Source: Streptomyces liangshanensis (GTDB lineage: Bacteria > Actinomycetota > Actinomycetes > Streptomycetales > Streptomycetaceae). From it: a stretch of 64,000 bases of DNA. This document shows positions 17,737-26,020 of the stretch, piece by piece (the stretch's first letter is position 1; each line of letters starts with the position of its first letter). Below the pieces are notes generated by a model that was not told where the DNA came from, made no database searches, and worked only from the letters and a program-made list of their open reading frames with translations. The position numbers and the translations under genes are program-made. The stretch spans positions 4,931,001 to 4,995,000 of the forward strand of contig NZ_CP050177.1 of assembly GCF_011694815.1 (NCBI RefSeq), read 5' to 3'.

Positions 17737-17775
17737 AAAATCGAGTTACTTAACGGTAGTTAGCATCCCTGGGGA
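17737..17775 (+). promoter_or_regulatory. AT-rich palindromic region upstream of the acyl-CoA dehydrogenase gene
   Basis: Within GTTACTTAACGGTAGTTAGC two inverted repeats overlap: GTTA-CT-TAAC and TAAC-GGTA-GTTA. It lies about 20-30 bases before the start codon, in an otherwise GC-rich context. This arrangement suits a repressor operator or a leader promoter; no regulator gene is adjacent. Confidence 0.45.
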
Positions 17776-17779
17776 GTGA

Positions 17780-18958
17780 ATGACCGTGGCCGGATCGGCT
17801 GATTTCGACCTGTACCGCCCCTCCGAGGAGCACGACATGCTCCGCGAGACCGTCCGCGCGCTCGCCGAGGCGAAGATCGGCCCGTTCGCCGCCGCGGTCG
17901 ACGAGGAGGCCCGCTTCCCGCAGGAGGCGCTGGACGCGCTGGTCGCGGCCGACCTGCACGCCATCCACGTCCCGGAGGAGTACGGGGGCGCGGGCGGCGA
18001 CGCGCTCGCCACCGTGATCGTCGTCGAGGAGGTCGCCCGCGTCTGCGCCTCGTCCTCCCTGATCCCCGCCGTGAACAAGCTGGGCTCGCTGCCGGTGATC
18101 CTCGCCGGCTCCCCGGACCTGAAGAAGAAGTACCTGGGTCCGCTGGCCAAGGGGGACGCGCTGTTCTCGTACGCCCTCTCCGAGCCGGACGCGGGCTCGG
18201 ACGCGGGCGGGATGAAGACGCGGGCGGTACGGGACGGCGACCACTACGTCCTCGACGGCGTGAAGCGCTGGATCTCCAACGCCGGTGTGTCCGAGTACTA
18301 CACGGTGATGGCCGTCACCGACCCCGAGAAGCGCACCAAGGGCATCAGCGCCTTCGTGGTCGAGAAGTCCGACCCGGGCGTGTCCTTCGGCGCCCCGGAG
18401 AAGAAGCTCGGCATCAAGGGCTCCCCGACCCGCGAGGTCTACCTGGACCAGGTCCGCATCCCCGCGGACCGCCTCATCGGCGCGGAGGGTACGGGCTTCG
18501 CCACCGCGATGAAGACCCTGGACCACACCCGCATCACCATCGCGGCCCAGGCCCTCGGCATCGCCCAGGGCGCCCTGGACTACGCGAAGGGGTACGTCCA
18601 GGAACGCAAGCAGTTCGGCAAGCCCGTCGCCGACTTCCAGGGCGTCCAGTTCATGCTGGCCGACATGGCGATGAAGCTCGAAGCGGCCCGCCAGCTCACC
18701 TACGCGGCGGCGGCCCGCTCGGAACGCGTCACGGCGGGCGGCACCAAGGAGGACCTGACCTTCTTCGGCGCGGCGGCCAAGTGCTTCGCCTCGGACGCGG
18801 CCATGGAGATCACCACGGACGCGGTCCAACTCCTCGGCGGCTACGGCTACACCCGCGACTACCCGGTGGAACGCATGATGCGCGACGCGAAAATCACGCA
18901 AATCTACGAAGGCACCAACCAGATCCAGCGCATCGTCATGGCCCGCAACCTCCCGTAA
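17780..18958 (+). CDS. Acyl-CoA dehydrogenase (short/branched-chain type)
   Basis: 392 aa, the normal length. It catalyses FAD-dependent alpha,beta-dehydrogenation of an acyl-CoA and passes electrons to ETF. Visible are [20 protein letters not shown] for flavin and substrate binding, [13 protein letters not shown], the helix [34 protein letters not shown] and the catalytic Glu377 in YEGTNQIQR. Glu at this place is typical of short-chain and many branched-chain enzymes; the exact substrate is not determined. It appears monocistronic and ends at a strong hairpin. Confidence 0.95.
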   Translation: MTVAGSADFDLYRPSEEHDMLRETVRALAEAKIGPFAAAVDEEARFPQEALDALVAADLHAIHVPEEYGGAGGDALATVIVVEEVARVCASSSLIPAVNKLGSLPVILAGSPDLKKKYLGPLAKGDALFSYALSEPDAGSDAGGMKTRAVRDGDHYVLDGVKRWISNAGVSEYYTVMAVTDPEKRTKGISAFVVEKSDPGVSFGAPEKKLGIKGSPTREVYLDQVRIPADRLIGAEGTGFATAMKTLDHTRITIAAQALGIAQGALDYAKGYVQERKQFGKPVADFQGVQFMLADMAMKLEAARQLTYAAAARSERVTAGGTKEDLTFFGAAAKCFASDAAMEITTDAVQLLGGYGYTRDYPVERMMRDAKITQIYEGTNQIQRIVMARNLP

Positions 18959-18994
18959 CGGCGACGCGGCGGCTCGAACGCTGTCCACCAAGGG

Positions 18995-19025
18995 CAAGCG
19001 GGCGGTATCGCGTACCGCCCGCTTG
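18995..19025. terminator. Strong hairpin between convergent genes
   Basis: CAAGCGGGCGGTA at 18995-19007 pairs perfectly with TACCGCCCGCTTG at 19013-19025 around a TCGCG loop. It lies between the acyl-CoA dehydrogenase stop and the methyltransferase stop, so it probably terminates both. Confidence 0.8.
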
Positions 19026-19033
19026 TGACCGGC

Positions 19034-20143
19034 CTACCGCCGTCGGCCGACGACGTGGTGTGGGTCGTCCATCCAGACCCGCTGCCCGTCCCCGTCCACC
19101 GACAGCCCGAAGCGGGCGCGCTCCGGCGTCCCCAGGTCGTGCCACTGAAGGAACGCCTCGCGTACGTCGTCCCACAGCGCCCGCGAGCCGTACTGCTCCA
19201 CCTCGTACGTCTCCGAGTCCGGGACGTACTCCACCGTCGCCCATGACGCGCCGTCGTCGGCGAAGAACCACAAGGTGGCTTCCCCACTGTTGTCGTCGGC
19301 CTCGCACCACCGGAACCACGCGTCGGTGAGGGTCAGGCCGATGAAGAAGGCCGGATCGTCCTGGACAACATTCTGCGGCGGGATGTCCGTCGTCCCCTTC
19401 ACCCCTTCCTCCGCGCGGTACAGGTCCGCGATACGCCCGGCCCCGCCCCGGTGGGCGCGATCCCACATGAAGGCCGGCGACCCGGAGAACGTGCCCTGGG
19501 CCTTCCCGTCCACCACGTCCAGGGTGGCGAACGAGCCGCTGAAGAAACTGCTCCCCCAGGGCGTGACGATCCGCCCGTCCGGACACTGCTCCAACCACGC
19601 TCCAGGCACGTCACGCATCGTGCAGGTGCAGACGATCCGGTCGTACGGCGCTCCTTCGCGATGCCCGTCGCGGCCGTCACCGAGAATCGTCGTCGGCCGG
19701 AACCCGGCCCGCTTCAGATTCGCCTCGGCCAGGGACAGCACCTGTTCGTCCACCTCCACACTGGTCACCCGGGTCTCGCCCAAGCGGTGGGAGAGCCATG
19801 CGGCGTGGTAGCCGGTACCGGTGCCGATCTCCAGAACGCGATGCCCGTCCCGTACGTCCAGCAGGGCGAGCATTTCGAGCATGACCGACGGCATGGACGA
19901 GGACGACGTGGGCAACCGGAAGGCATCGTCGGGCGCGGGGTGCCCGTCGTTGACCTGGGTCACGACCGGCCTGTCCGCGTAGACGATCCGTAACCATTCC
20001 TCCGGGTCCTCGGCGAAATCACCACCGACGATCACCTCAGGAATGAACAGCGCCCGATCCACCGACGCCACGGCGTCGCGCCACTCCGGTGGCAGCGCGC
20101 CCTTCCCCACGAGGCTCCGAACAAGCCGCTGCTGTGTTGTCAT
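19034..20143 (-). CDS. PIMT-like protein O-methyltransferase with C-terminal extension (RiPP-associated type)
   Basis: 369 aa, about 150 longer than ordinary protein-L-isoaspartate O-methyltransferases. The SAM fold covers about 60-225: VLEIGTGTGYHAAWL (motif I), VTSVEVDEQVLSLAEANL, GDGRDGHREGAPYDRIVCTC and PDGRIVTPWGS, all PIMT-like. The extension (WFRWCEADD, EATLWFFADDGASWATVEY, RFGLSVDGDGQRVWMDDP) resembles that of methyltransferases associated with ATP-grasp or FxLD RiPP precursors. In established RiPP systems such enzymes methylate an Asp side chain that then closes to aspartimide. Its start lies 6 bases after the stop of a 38-aa peptide gene, which is the likely substrate. A general repair role is less likely given the extension. 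Confidence 0.88.
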   Translation of the reverse strand: MTTQQRLVRSLVGKGALPPEWRDAVASVDRALFIPEVIVGGDFAEDPEEWLRIVYADRPVVTQVNDGHPAPDDAFRLPTSSSSMPSVMLEMLALLDVRDGHRVLEIGTGTGYHAAWLSHRLGETRVTSVEVDEQVLSLAEANLKRAGFRPTTILGDGRDGHREGAPYDRIVCTCTMRDVPGAWLEQCPDGRIVTPWGSSFFSGSFATLDVVDGKAQGTFSGSPAFMWDRAHRGGAGRIADLYRAEEGVKGTTDIPPQNVVQDDPAFFIGLTLTDAWFRWCEADDNSGEATLWFFADDGASWATVEYVPDSETYEVEQYGSRALWDDVREAFLQWHDLGTPERARFGLSVDGDGQRVWMDDPHHVVGRRR

Positions 20144-20149
20144 CGAGCC

Positions 20150-20266
20150 TCACTTCTTCTTGGGCGGCGGCTCGTAGGGCCGGGTCGGCCCCGGCGGCTT
20201 GTCCCGGTGGCCGTCGCTGCTGGAGGTGTCCGGCGTCCCGGAGTGGCTTCCACCCTTCTTGCTCAT
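20150..20266 (-). CDS. 38-residue candidate RiPP precursor peptide
   Basis: ATG at 20266 to TGA at 20150, 38 codons. Features in order: basic start MSKKGG, a Ser/Thr/His/Asp core with three aspartates (13, 18 and 22) including Asp18-Gly19 in SSSDGHRD, then a proline-rich segment KPPGPTRPYEPPP and a lysine tail KKK. There is no Cys, no hydrophobic segment and no FxLD motif. Asp-Gly is the classic aspartimide-prone pair and PIMT-type enzymes act on such sites. The stop is 6 bases before the methyltransferase ATG, and GAGG just after the peptide stop can act as that gene's ribosome site, so the two are coupled. The coding call rests on this coupling and composition; function is inferred. Confidence 0.7.
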   Translation of the reverse strand: MSKKGGSHSGTPDTSSSDGHRDKPPGPTRPYEPPPKKK

Positions 20267-20319
20267 CTCGGACTCGCTTCCCGTTGAGTGCGGATGGTCA
20301 CGACAACGACGCTACGAAC

Positions 20320-20362
20320 CGACGAAGGTCTTGGTCCACGTTCTTGCACGACCTTGCGTGCG
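20320..20362 (-). promoter_or_regulatory. Candidate promoter/operator of the peptide-methyltransferase pair
   Basis: The 98 bases between the XRE regulator stop and the peptide gene contain AAGGTC (20325-20330) inverted against GACCTT (20350-20355) and two similar boxes, CTTGCACG and CTTGCGTG (from 20343), in a row. The adjacent XRE protein is the natural candidate to bind here. No experimental consensus is known to me for this family, so this is a location hypothesis only. Confidence 0.35.
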
Positions 20363-20364
20363 GA

Positions 20365-21213
20365 CTATCCGAGACGGGTGATCGATTCCGAGATCAGAGC
20401 GCGTGCGGGAGCGCCGTGAACAGCGATCCTGGACAGCTCGGAGAAGGCTTTCGCGTAGGTGGCGACCTCGCTCGGCGCCGAGACGTTCACGGCGGCGGTC
20501 AGCAGCTCGACGCTCGCTTGCCGGCTGTCGAACAAATAGAAGGCCTCCAACGGCCAGACGCGCCGCTGAGCCGTGAAGGGGATCACCCCCAGGCTCACGT
20601 TCGGCAGAGCCATGACCGCCAACAGGTAGCCGAGTTGGCCGGCCATGGTGGCATCGTCACCGATGCGGTACCGGAGAACCGTCTCTTCCAGGAGCAGGGC
20701 GAACCGGTGGTCCCCTTCATGCAGGACGCGTGAGCGCTCGACCCGGGAGGCAGCCGCCGTATCGGAGTCGTCGGGGGTGCCCTGGAACGCGGCGATCGTG
20801 GACAGCAGGGCGGCTGCGTACGCCTCGGTTTGGAGTATGCCCGGTACCACGTTCGAGCAGTACACACGGAAGTGGCGGGTCCGCTCGTACAGCGGAACAA
20901 CTTCCTCCTGGGCCCGGCGCATGCCGTGCCGGTGCAGCTTCTGCCAGTGGACGTACATCTGGTCGGCCTGGCGGTTCGCCGCGATCAGGTCGTCCGTCTG
21001 GTCCACCGCACCGCACGCTTCGCACCAGGCGCGGATGTCCGCGGCCGACGCGGGTGTCTTCGCCCGCTCGATGCGGGACGACTTCGCAGGACTCCACCCG
21101 CACCGGAGAGCCAGCTCATGCCCGGTCAGCTCCGCGTCCTTGCGCAGGTCCCCGAGGCGGGCGGCGATGGCTTCACGGGCGGCCTGGGCGCTGGAGGAGG
21201 GGGATGCGGACAT
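20365..21213 (-). CDS. XRE-family helix-turn-helix regulator (Scr1/DUF5753 type)
   Basis: 282 aa. N-terminal HTH at about 16-70 (LRKDAELTGHELALRCGWSP, RIERAKTPAS), followed by the DUF5753 domain (FRVYCSNVVPGILQTEAYAA, LLLEETVLRYRIGD, LGVIPF, WPLEAFYLFD). Such regulators are numerous in Streptomyces, usually next to a DUF397 or similar small protein, and some control development or antibiotic production. Here the partner upstream is a DUF6879 protein rather than DUF397. It lies between that gene and the peptide-methyltransferase pair, all on the minus strand. Confidence 0.92.
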   Translation of the reverse strand: MSASPSSSAQAAREAIAARLGDLRKDAELTGHELALRCGWSPAKSSRIERAKTPASAADIRAWCEACGAVDQTDDLIAANRQADQMYVHWQKLHRHGMRRAQEEVVPLYERTRHFRVYCSNVVPGILQTEAYAAALLSTIAAFQGTPDDSDTAAASRVERSRVLHEGDHRFALLLEETVLRYRIGDDATMAGQLGYLLAVMALPNVSLGVIPFTAQRRVWPLEAFYLFDSRQASVELLTAAVNVSAPSEVATYAKAFSELSRIAVHGAPARALISESITRLG

Positions 21214-21239
21214 GAGTGGGCTCTTCGTTCTCCGTCGGG

Positions 21240-21770
21240 TCAGACCGTGTAGTTCTCGTGCGGGATGCCGCGTTCCCAGACCGCCTCGAACGCAGCCGAG
21301 GCCAGTCCTGCCACCGCGGGTTCGGAACGAACCTCCCAGCCCGGCTCGGACCAGTCCCCCTCACCGGAGAAGTGGTTGAAGAGCACGATCGCTCCGTCGA
21401 ACACCCAGCAGTCGTTTCCGGGAAGCGCGATGTCCGAAGCGCGCCGCCTCGGCAGCCAGCGAACCCGTTCCCCGGCGTGCAGGTTGACCACCGTGCCCGC
21501 GTGCTCGTACCGGATGTAATCGGTCACCGGTTCCGACACGACCCGAGCGCGGCGGACCACCACGCCTCGGGCGACCGTGCTCCGAACCAGATCAACCCAC
21601 GGCGTCCAGTAGGAGGACGTCGGTTCGATGTCGCGCCGGCCGGTGCGCTTCCAGGTCTCGAAGTCGTCGGCTTCGTCCCCGACGCCGTACGAGTCGCGCA
21701 TCTCCAGGTGTACGGCGGAGCGCTCGGCCGCGGCCAGCAGCTCGTCAAAGCCCGGCTCGTTCTGCGACAT
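21240..21770 (-). CDS. DUF6879-family protein
   Basis: 176 aa. Typical of the family: FDELLAAAERSAVHLEMRD at the N-terminus, W-rich centre (SYWTPWVDLVRSTVARGV), VVVRRARVVSEPVTDYIRYE, and ending with FDGAIVLFNHFSGEGDW. The family is commonly found beside XRE/DUF5753 regulators in actinomycetes and has been likened to a toxin-antitoxin-like or signalling pair; its biochemistry is unknown to me. It ends 26 bases before the XRE start and overlaps the end of the small upstream gene, so all are probably cotranscribed. Confidence 0.85.
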   Translation of the reverse strand: MSQNEPGFDELLAAAERSAVHLEMRDSYGVGDEADDFETWKRTGRRDIEPTSSYWTPWVDLVRSTVARGVVVRRARVVSEPVTDYIRYEHAGTVVNLHAGERVRWLPRRRASDIALPGNDCWVFDGAIVLFNHFSGEGDWSEPGWEVRSEPAVAGLASAAFEAVWERGIPHENYTV

Positions 21771-22002
21771 CGCACGCCTCCCTGAGCATCGGCACCATGC
21801 GGGCCGGAATCCGAATCACGGCTTCGTGCGGCGGGATGCCCGGAGCGTGCCCGGGAAGCTCGAACAGCGCGCACTCCGCCTCCAGCTTCTCGTCCGGCCG
21901 CCAGCCCTGGAGCACCAGCTCTCCCTTCTCCTCGTCCACCCATACCGTGGGGGAGCCCTGCTGCCCGGTGTCTGGATCGATTCCGATGAACCGTAGTGCC
22001 AT
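21745..22002 (-). CDS. Small conserved hypothetical protein
   Basis: 85 aa, starting MALRFIGIDPDTGQQGS with GGAGG 6 bases upstream; the longer ORF start at 22050 was rejected. It includes SPTVWVDEEKGELVLQGW and a C-terminal IRIPARMVPMLREACDVAE. The pattern (short beta-rich N-terminus, amphipathic C-terminal helix) is seen in small proteins encoded before DUF6879 genes. Its 3' end overlaps the DUF6879 start by 26 bases. Function unknown. Confidence 0.75.
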   Translation of the reverse strand: MALRFIGIDPDTGQQGSPTVWVDEEKGELVLQGWRPDEKLEAECALFELPGHAPGIPPHEAVIRIPARMVPMLREACDVAERAGL

Positions 22003-22157
22003 GACTGCCTCCGGCGTTGAGGGGCTTACGCCAACTTGCACGAGCGTCATCCCTGAACCGCTTGGACGTCAAGAGGGCAGCCGGGCCCCGCAGCAGGCGA
22101 CCGACGCTCCCGTGCGGCCCGCAATCGGGCGTGGCCACCGAGCCGCCGCTCAACGTG

Positions 22158-22190
22158 CCGCAGGGGCGCCCGGTTCGGGTGCCCCTGCGG
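22158..22190 (-). terminator. Rho-independent-like hairpin after the first LCP gene
   Basis: CCGCAGGGGC at 22158-22167 pairs perfectly with GCCCCTGCGG at 22181-22190. It is 27 bases past the stop of the LCP gene (minus strand), separating it from the accessory block at 19-22 kb. Confidence 0.7.
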
Positions 22191-22216
22191 TGGTTCCGCG
22201 CGGTGTGGTGGTCGGG

Positions 22217-23446
22217 TCAGTTGCCCTTGACCGTGACCTTTTCGTCGTTGTTGAGCTGGTTCACCAGTTCCTTGACCTTCGCCGTGTCCCAGAGCAGGTT
22301 GCCGCCCGAGCTGCCCGCGAGCGGGATGTTCATCGACGTGCCGTCGCCGCCCGTGACGCCCTTCATCGCGAAGAACATCTTGCCGAGCGAGTACAGGGAC
22401 ATGTCCTTGTCCACGATCAGGGTGTCCAGGCCCGAGCCCATGGTCGGGTAGAACTTGAACGGGTTGAGGACCGTGCCCGGGGTCGCCGTCTGGGAGGCCA
22501 GGGCCGCGAGGAACTTCTGCTGGTTCTTCGTACGGTCCAGGTCACTGCCCGCGAACGCGTACCGCGTCCGGACGAACGCCAGCGACTGCTCGCCGTCCAG
22601 GGTCTGCTTGCCCGCCTTGAAGTCCGCGCCGGACTTCTTGTCCTTGAAGGCCTTCGGGATGTCGAGCTCCACCCCGCCGATCGAGTCCACGATGTTGGCG
22701 AAGCCGGCGAAGCCGATCTCGACGTAGTGGTCGATCCGCAGGCCGGTCTTGGCCTCGACGGTGCGGACCAGCAGGGTAGGGCCGTCCTCGGCGTAGGCCG
22801 CGTTCAGCTTCTTGTGCTGGTTCGGCTGGGCCGGGAACAGCTTGCCCGACTCCGAGCCCTTGAACGACGGGATCGTCACGTCCGAGTCACGCGGCAGCGA
22901 GATCAGCGTCGGACCGTTCGACCCCGTGTGCAGGATCATCATCGAGTCGGTGCGCTTGCCCTCGGCCGAGCCGGTGTGGAGGTCCTTCTTCTCCTCCGAC
23001 GACATGCCCTCGCGGCTGTCCGAGCCGACGATCAGGTAGTTCGTGCCGTCGCCCTGCGCCGGGCGGTCGATGACCTGCGACAGGTCGACCTCGCGCTTGA
23101 GCTTGCCGTCCGCCCAGAAGTACGTGCCGATGGAGACACCGAGGACCGCGACGACCAGCACCAGCGAGCCGATCTTGAGCCGGCGCCGCCAGTCCGGCGC
23201 CTGCCGCGGCGCGGATCCCGCCGGGGGCGGGGGATAACCGCCCCGGCCACCGCCGCCCGCGCCCCCCGCGGGCGAGCCGTAGACCTGGCCCGTGTTGTAG
23301 CCGCTGTCGTACCCCTGCTGCTGGGGTACGCCCTGCGGTGCCTGTACGTGGGGCATCGCGCGGGCGCCCTCGGGCTGCGCGCCCGTACTGCCGCGTCCGT
23401 AACGCCCGCCGCTCTCGCCGTTCCGCCCCTCGGGCCACTCGTTCAT
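22217..23446 (-). CDS. LytR-CpsA-Psr (LCP) family protein, paralogue 1
   Basis: 409 aa; start at MNEWPEG rather than the long ORF start at 23929, which runs into the divergent thioesterase. The first ~85 residues are cytoplasmic and Gly/Pro/Gln-rich; one helix (about 91-110, IGSLVLVVAVLGVSIGTYF) anchors the protein. The LCP domain outside contains LIVGSDSREG, TDSMMILH, ISLPRDSDV, KLNAAYAEDGP and LAFVRTRYAF with the conserved Arg residues that bind polyprenyl pyrophosphate. LCP enzymes attach glycopolymers to peptidoglycan. It lacks the LytR_C domain present in paralogues 2-4. Confidence 0.93.
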   Translation of the reverse strand: MNEWPEGRNGESGGRYGRGSTGAQPEGARAMPHVQAPQGVPQQQGYDSGYNTGQVYGSPAGGAGGGGRGGYPPPPAGSAPRQAPDWRRRLKIGSLVLVVAVLGVSIGTYFWADGKLKREVDLSQVIDRPAQGDGTNYLIVGSDSREGMSSEEKKDLHTGSAEGKRTDSMMILHTGSNGPTLISLPRDSDVTIPSFKGSESGKLFPAQPNQHKKLNAAYAEDGPTLLVRTVEAKTGLRIDHYVEIGFAGFANIVDSIGGVELDIPKAFKDKKSGADFKAGKQTLDGEQSLAFVRTRYAFAGSDLDRTKNQQKFLAALASQTATPGTVLNPFKFYPTMGSGLDTLIVDKDMSLYSLGKMFFAMKGVTGGDGTSMNIPLAGSSGGNLLWDTAKVKELVNQLNNDEKVTVKGN

Positions 23447-23576
23447 GTCAGCCAGTGTGCCGGGCCGTGCCCGGCCGCTGACAGGGAGGATGGGGAATCG
23501 GGTCGGCCCTGTTGCCAAGCTGATGCAATGCGACCCGTATCGGAACGCCACAGACCTCCCACATAGGGTGGAGGGC

Positions 23577-24140
23577 ATGACAGCCCAGCCGGACCGTCCG
23601 GACCTTCCCGGGAAACCGACCTCCGCGTCCCGGACCACGCTCAGCCACATCATGACCGGCAGCGACACCAATCTGCTGGGTACGGTGCACGGCGGCGTGA
23701 TCATGAAGCTCGTGGACGACGCGGCGGGCGCCGTCGCGGGCCGGCACTCCGGCGGCCCCGCCGTCACCGCCTCCATGGACGAGATGGTCTTCCTGGAGCC
23801 GGTCAGGGTCGGCGACCTCGTCCACGTACGCGCCCAGGTCAACTGGACCGGCCGCTCCAGCATGGAGGTCGGCGTACGGGTCATGGCCGAGCGCTGGAAC
23901 GAGTCGACGCCCGCGACCCAGGTCGGCACCGCGTACCTCGTCTTCGCCGCCGTCGACGCGGACGGCAGGCCCCGCCCCGTACCGCCGGTGGTCCCGGAGA
24001 CCGAACGGGACCGGCGCCGCTACCAGGAGGCGCAGATCCGCCGTACGCACCGGCTCGCCCGGCGCCGCGCGATCAAGGAACTGCGCGAGAAGCGCGCGGC
24101 CGAGGGCTTCGACGACACGCGCGAGGCGCGGGAGAACTGA
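23577..24140 (+). CDS. Acyl-CoA thioesterase (hotdog fold)
   Basis: 187 aa from an ATG with GGAGGG close upstream. The hotdog signature TVHGGVIMKLVDDAAGAVA with FLEPVRVGDLVHVRAQVN marks a BACH/YciA-type acyl-CoA hydrolase of the cytosol. The C-terminal ~45 residues are highly charged (RDRRRYQEAQIRRTHRLARR) and helical, as in actinobacterial members. It stands alone on the plus strand between two minus-strand LCP genes, divergent from paralogue 1 and convergent with paralogue 2. Acyl-chain preference unknown. Confidence 0.9.
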   Translation: MTAQPDRPDLPGKPTSASRTTLSHIMTGSDTNLLGTVHGGVIMKLVDDAAGAVAGRHSGGPAVTASMDEMVFLEPVRVGDLVHVRAQVNWTGRSSMEVGVRVMAERWNESTPATQVGTAYLVFAAVDADGRPRPVPPVVPETERDRRRYQEAQIRRTHRLARRRAIKELREKRAAEGFDDTREAREN

Positions 24141-24168
24141 CCGCCGGCCGAGGACAGGGCGTGCCGTC

Positions 24169-25842
24169 TCAGGGGCACGCCACCTGGTCGCCCGTCATCG
24201 CCTCGAACCGACCCGCGGGCGTCGCCTCGACCCGTACCGGCGCCACCGTCCGGTACTCCGACCCCGCCATCACCTTCAGCGTCCCGCCCTGCCCCTTCAC
24301 GGCCCGCAGCTCGCTGCCCGGCAGCGCGGCCGCCAGGGACCGCGCCGAACGGTCCCAGCGCGGGTCGTAGAGCACCTGTGTGCGCTTGACGTCCCGTACG
24401 CCGGCGGCGAGCGGCGCGCCCGTCGTACGGAAGCCGGTGGCGCGCAGCGCGTCGTCCACCTGCTTGCCCAGGCCGTCCGTACGGGTCGCGTTGTAGACCT
24501 GCACCCGGATGTCCGCCGGCTTCACGTCGACGAGGGCGGCCTTGGGAGCCGCGGAAGGTGCCCCCGGAGGTGCCGCGGAAGCTGCCGCGGAGGGTGCCGC
24601 GGAAGGCGCCCCGGCCGCCGCCGTCCCCGGGGCCTTCGACGCGGCGGGCGGCGGTACGGACGCCGGCGGCGCGGCGGACGGCCCCGGCGCACCCGCCGCC
24701 CCAGGTGCCGGCCCGGCGGCCGGGTCCCGGGGGACCGACGGTCCCGGCAGCGCCAGCGGCTTGTCCTCGCGCAGCGCCCGGAACAGCTTCTTCGACTTCT
24801 CCGGGTCCCACTTCACCGTCGAGCCGATGCCCGGCAGCGACACTCCCTTGGCCAGCAGAGGTACGGAGGTGAACTCCGAGGACGACGGGGAGAAGCCGCG
24901 CATCGCCTTGTTCAGGCTCAGCAGCTGCTGCGCGCCGAAGCCCGCGTCCGCCCGTACCGAACCGAGCAGGGCCCGCGTCACGTCGCGGAACTTCACCGGG
25001 TTCAGCAGCACCCCGTTGCTCGTGGCCCGGCTGATCAGCGCCGCGACGAAACGCTGCTGGCGTTGCATCCGGCTGAGGTCGGCGTTGCCGTCGATGTGCC
25101 GCGACCGCACGTACTGGAGGGCCTGGCCGCCGTCGAGCCGGTGCGTGCCGGGGGTCAGGTCGAGTCCGGTGTACGAGTCCTTCAGCGCCCGCGGCGTGCA
25201 GATCTCGACCCCGCCGATCGTGTCCACCGTCTTCATGAAGCTGGTGAAGTCGACCTCCAGGTAGTGGCTGATCTTCACGCCCGTCATGTGCTCCACGGTC
25301 CTGACCGTGAGGTTGGGACCGCCCTCCGCGTACGCCGCGTTGATCTTCACCGGGTGCGCCTTGTGCTTCTTGCCTGTGGTGGAGTCGGTGTGCGCGGGGA
25401 TCTCGGCGTAACTGTCGCGGGGCAGGCTCACGACGCTGGCCCGCTTCCCGTCCTCCGAGAGGTGGACCAGCATGATCGTGTCGGTGCAGTGGCAGGGCGC
25501 GCCGCCCAGCCGGTACTTCTGCCGCTCGGCCTCGGTGATCCTGTCCCGGCCGTCGGTGCCGACGAGGAGGAGGTTGAGGCCGTGGCCCGCGTCGGGCCTG
25601 TTCTTCATGTCCTTGAAGGCGTCGACCCGGTCGATCCCGGTGTCGAGGCTGGTCACCACCGCGTGGCCGATCCCGCCGGCGCCCAGCACGAGCACGGACA
25701 GGGTGGTCGCCGCGCGCATGCCCCAGCGGGGCCGCCCGTCACGCCGTACCGGCTGCCGTCCGGCGCCGCGCCGGGCGGGCGGCCTCGGGCGGGCGGCGGC
25801 CGGGCGGCGGGCGGGACGGGGGGAGCGGGGCGGCGTGGGCAC
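24169..25842 (-). CDS. LCP family protein with LytR_C domain, paralogue 2
   Basis: 557 aa from GTG at 25842, which has GGAGG eight bases upstream. Basic, proline-rich cytoplasmic N-terminus, one helix (AATTLSVLVLGAGGIGHAVV), LCP domain (LLLVGTDGRDRI, TDTIMLVHL, VVSLPRDSYAEIP, KINAAYAEGGP, YVRSRHIDGNADLSR). An Ala/Pro-rich linker of about 60 residues precedes a LytR_C domain (DIRVQVYNATRTDGLGKQV). Extra cysteines (CHCTDT) sit in the LCP core. Probable cell-wall glycopolymer ligase. Confidence 0.92.
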   Translation of the reverse strand: MPTPPRSPRPARRPAAARPRPPARRGAGRQPVRRDGRPRWGMRAATTLSVLVLGAGGIGHAVVTSLDTGIDRVDAFKDMKNRPDAGHGLNLLLVGTDGRDRITEAERQKYRLGGAPCHCTDTIMLVHLSEDGKRASVVSLPRDSYAEIPAHTDSTTGKKHKAHPVKINAAYAEGGPNLTVRTVEHMTGVKISHYLEVDFTSFMKTVDTIGGVEICTPRALKDSYTGLDLTPGTHRLDGGQALQYVRSRHIDGNADLSRMQRQQRFVAALISRATSNGVLLNPVKFRDVTRALLGSVRADAGFGAQQLLSLNKAMRGFSPSSSEFTSVPLLAKGVSLPGIGSTVKWDPEKSKKLFRALREDKPLALPGPSVPRDPAAGPAPGAAGAPGPSAAPPASVPPPAASKAPGTAAAGAPSAAPSAAASAAPPGAPSAAPKAALVDVKPADIRVQVYNATRTDGLGKQVDDALRATGFRTTGAPLAAGVRDVKRTQVLYDPRWDRSARSLAAALPGSELRAVKGQGGTLKVMAGSEYRTVAPVRVEATPAGRFEAMTGDQVACP

Positions 25843-26020
25843 GGGGGACACCTCCGCGGTGGGTAGGGATCGTGAGCACCGTAGGCCCATACGATCAGCG
25901 ACCTCGGAAGCGACCGGACGGCGCGCGCCGCTGTCCCCCGTTCGCGGTAACGCGACGGCCGCGCCTTGCCCGCCGTACCCCCTCCTACCTACCTGCCTGC
26001 CTGCGTGCCTGCCCGCCCGC

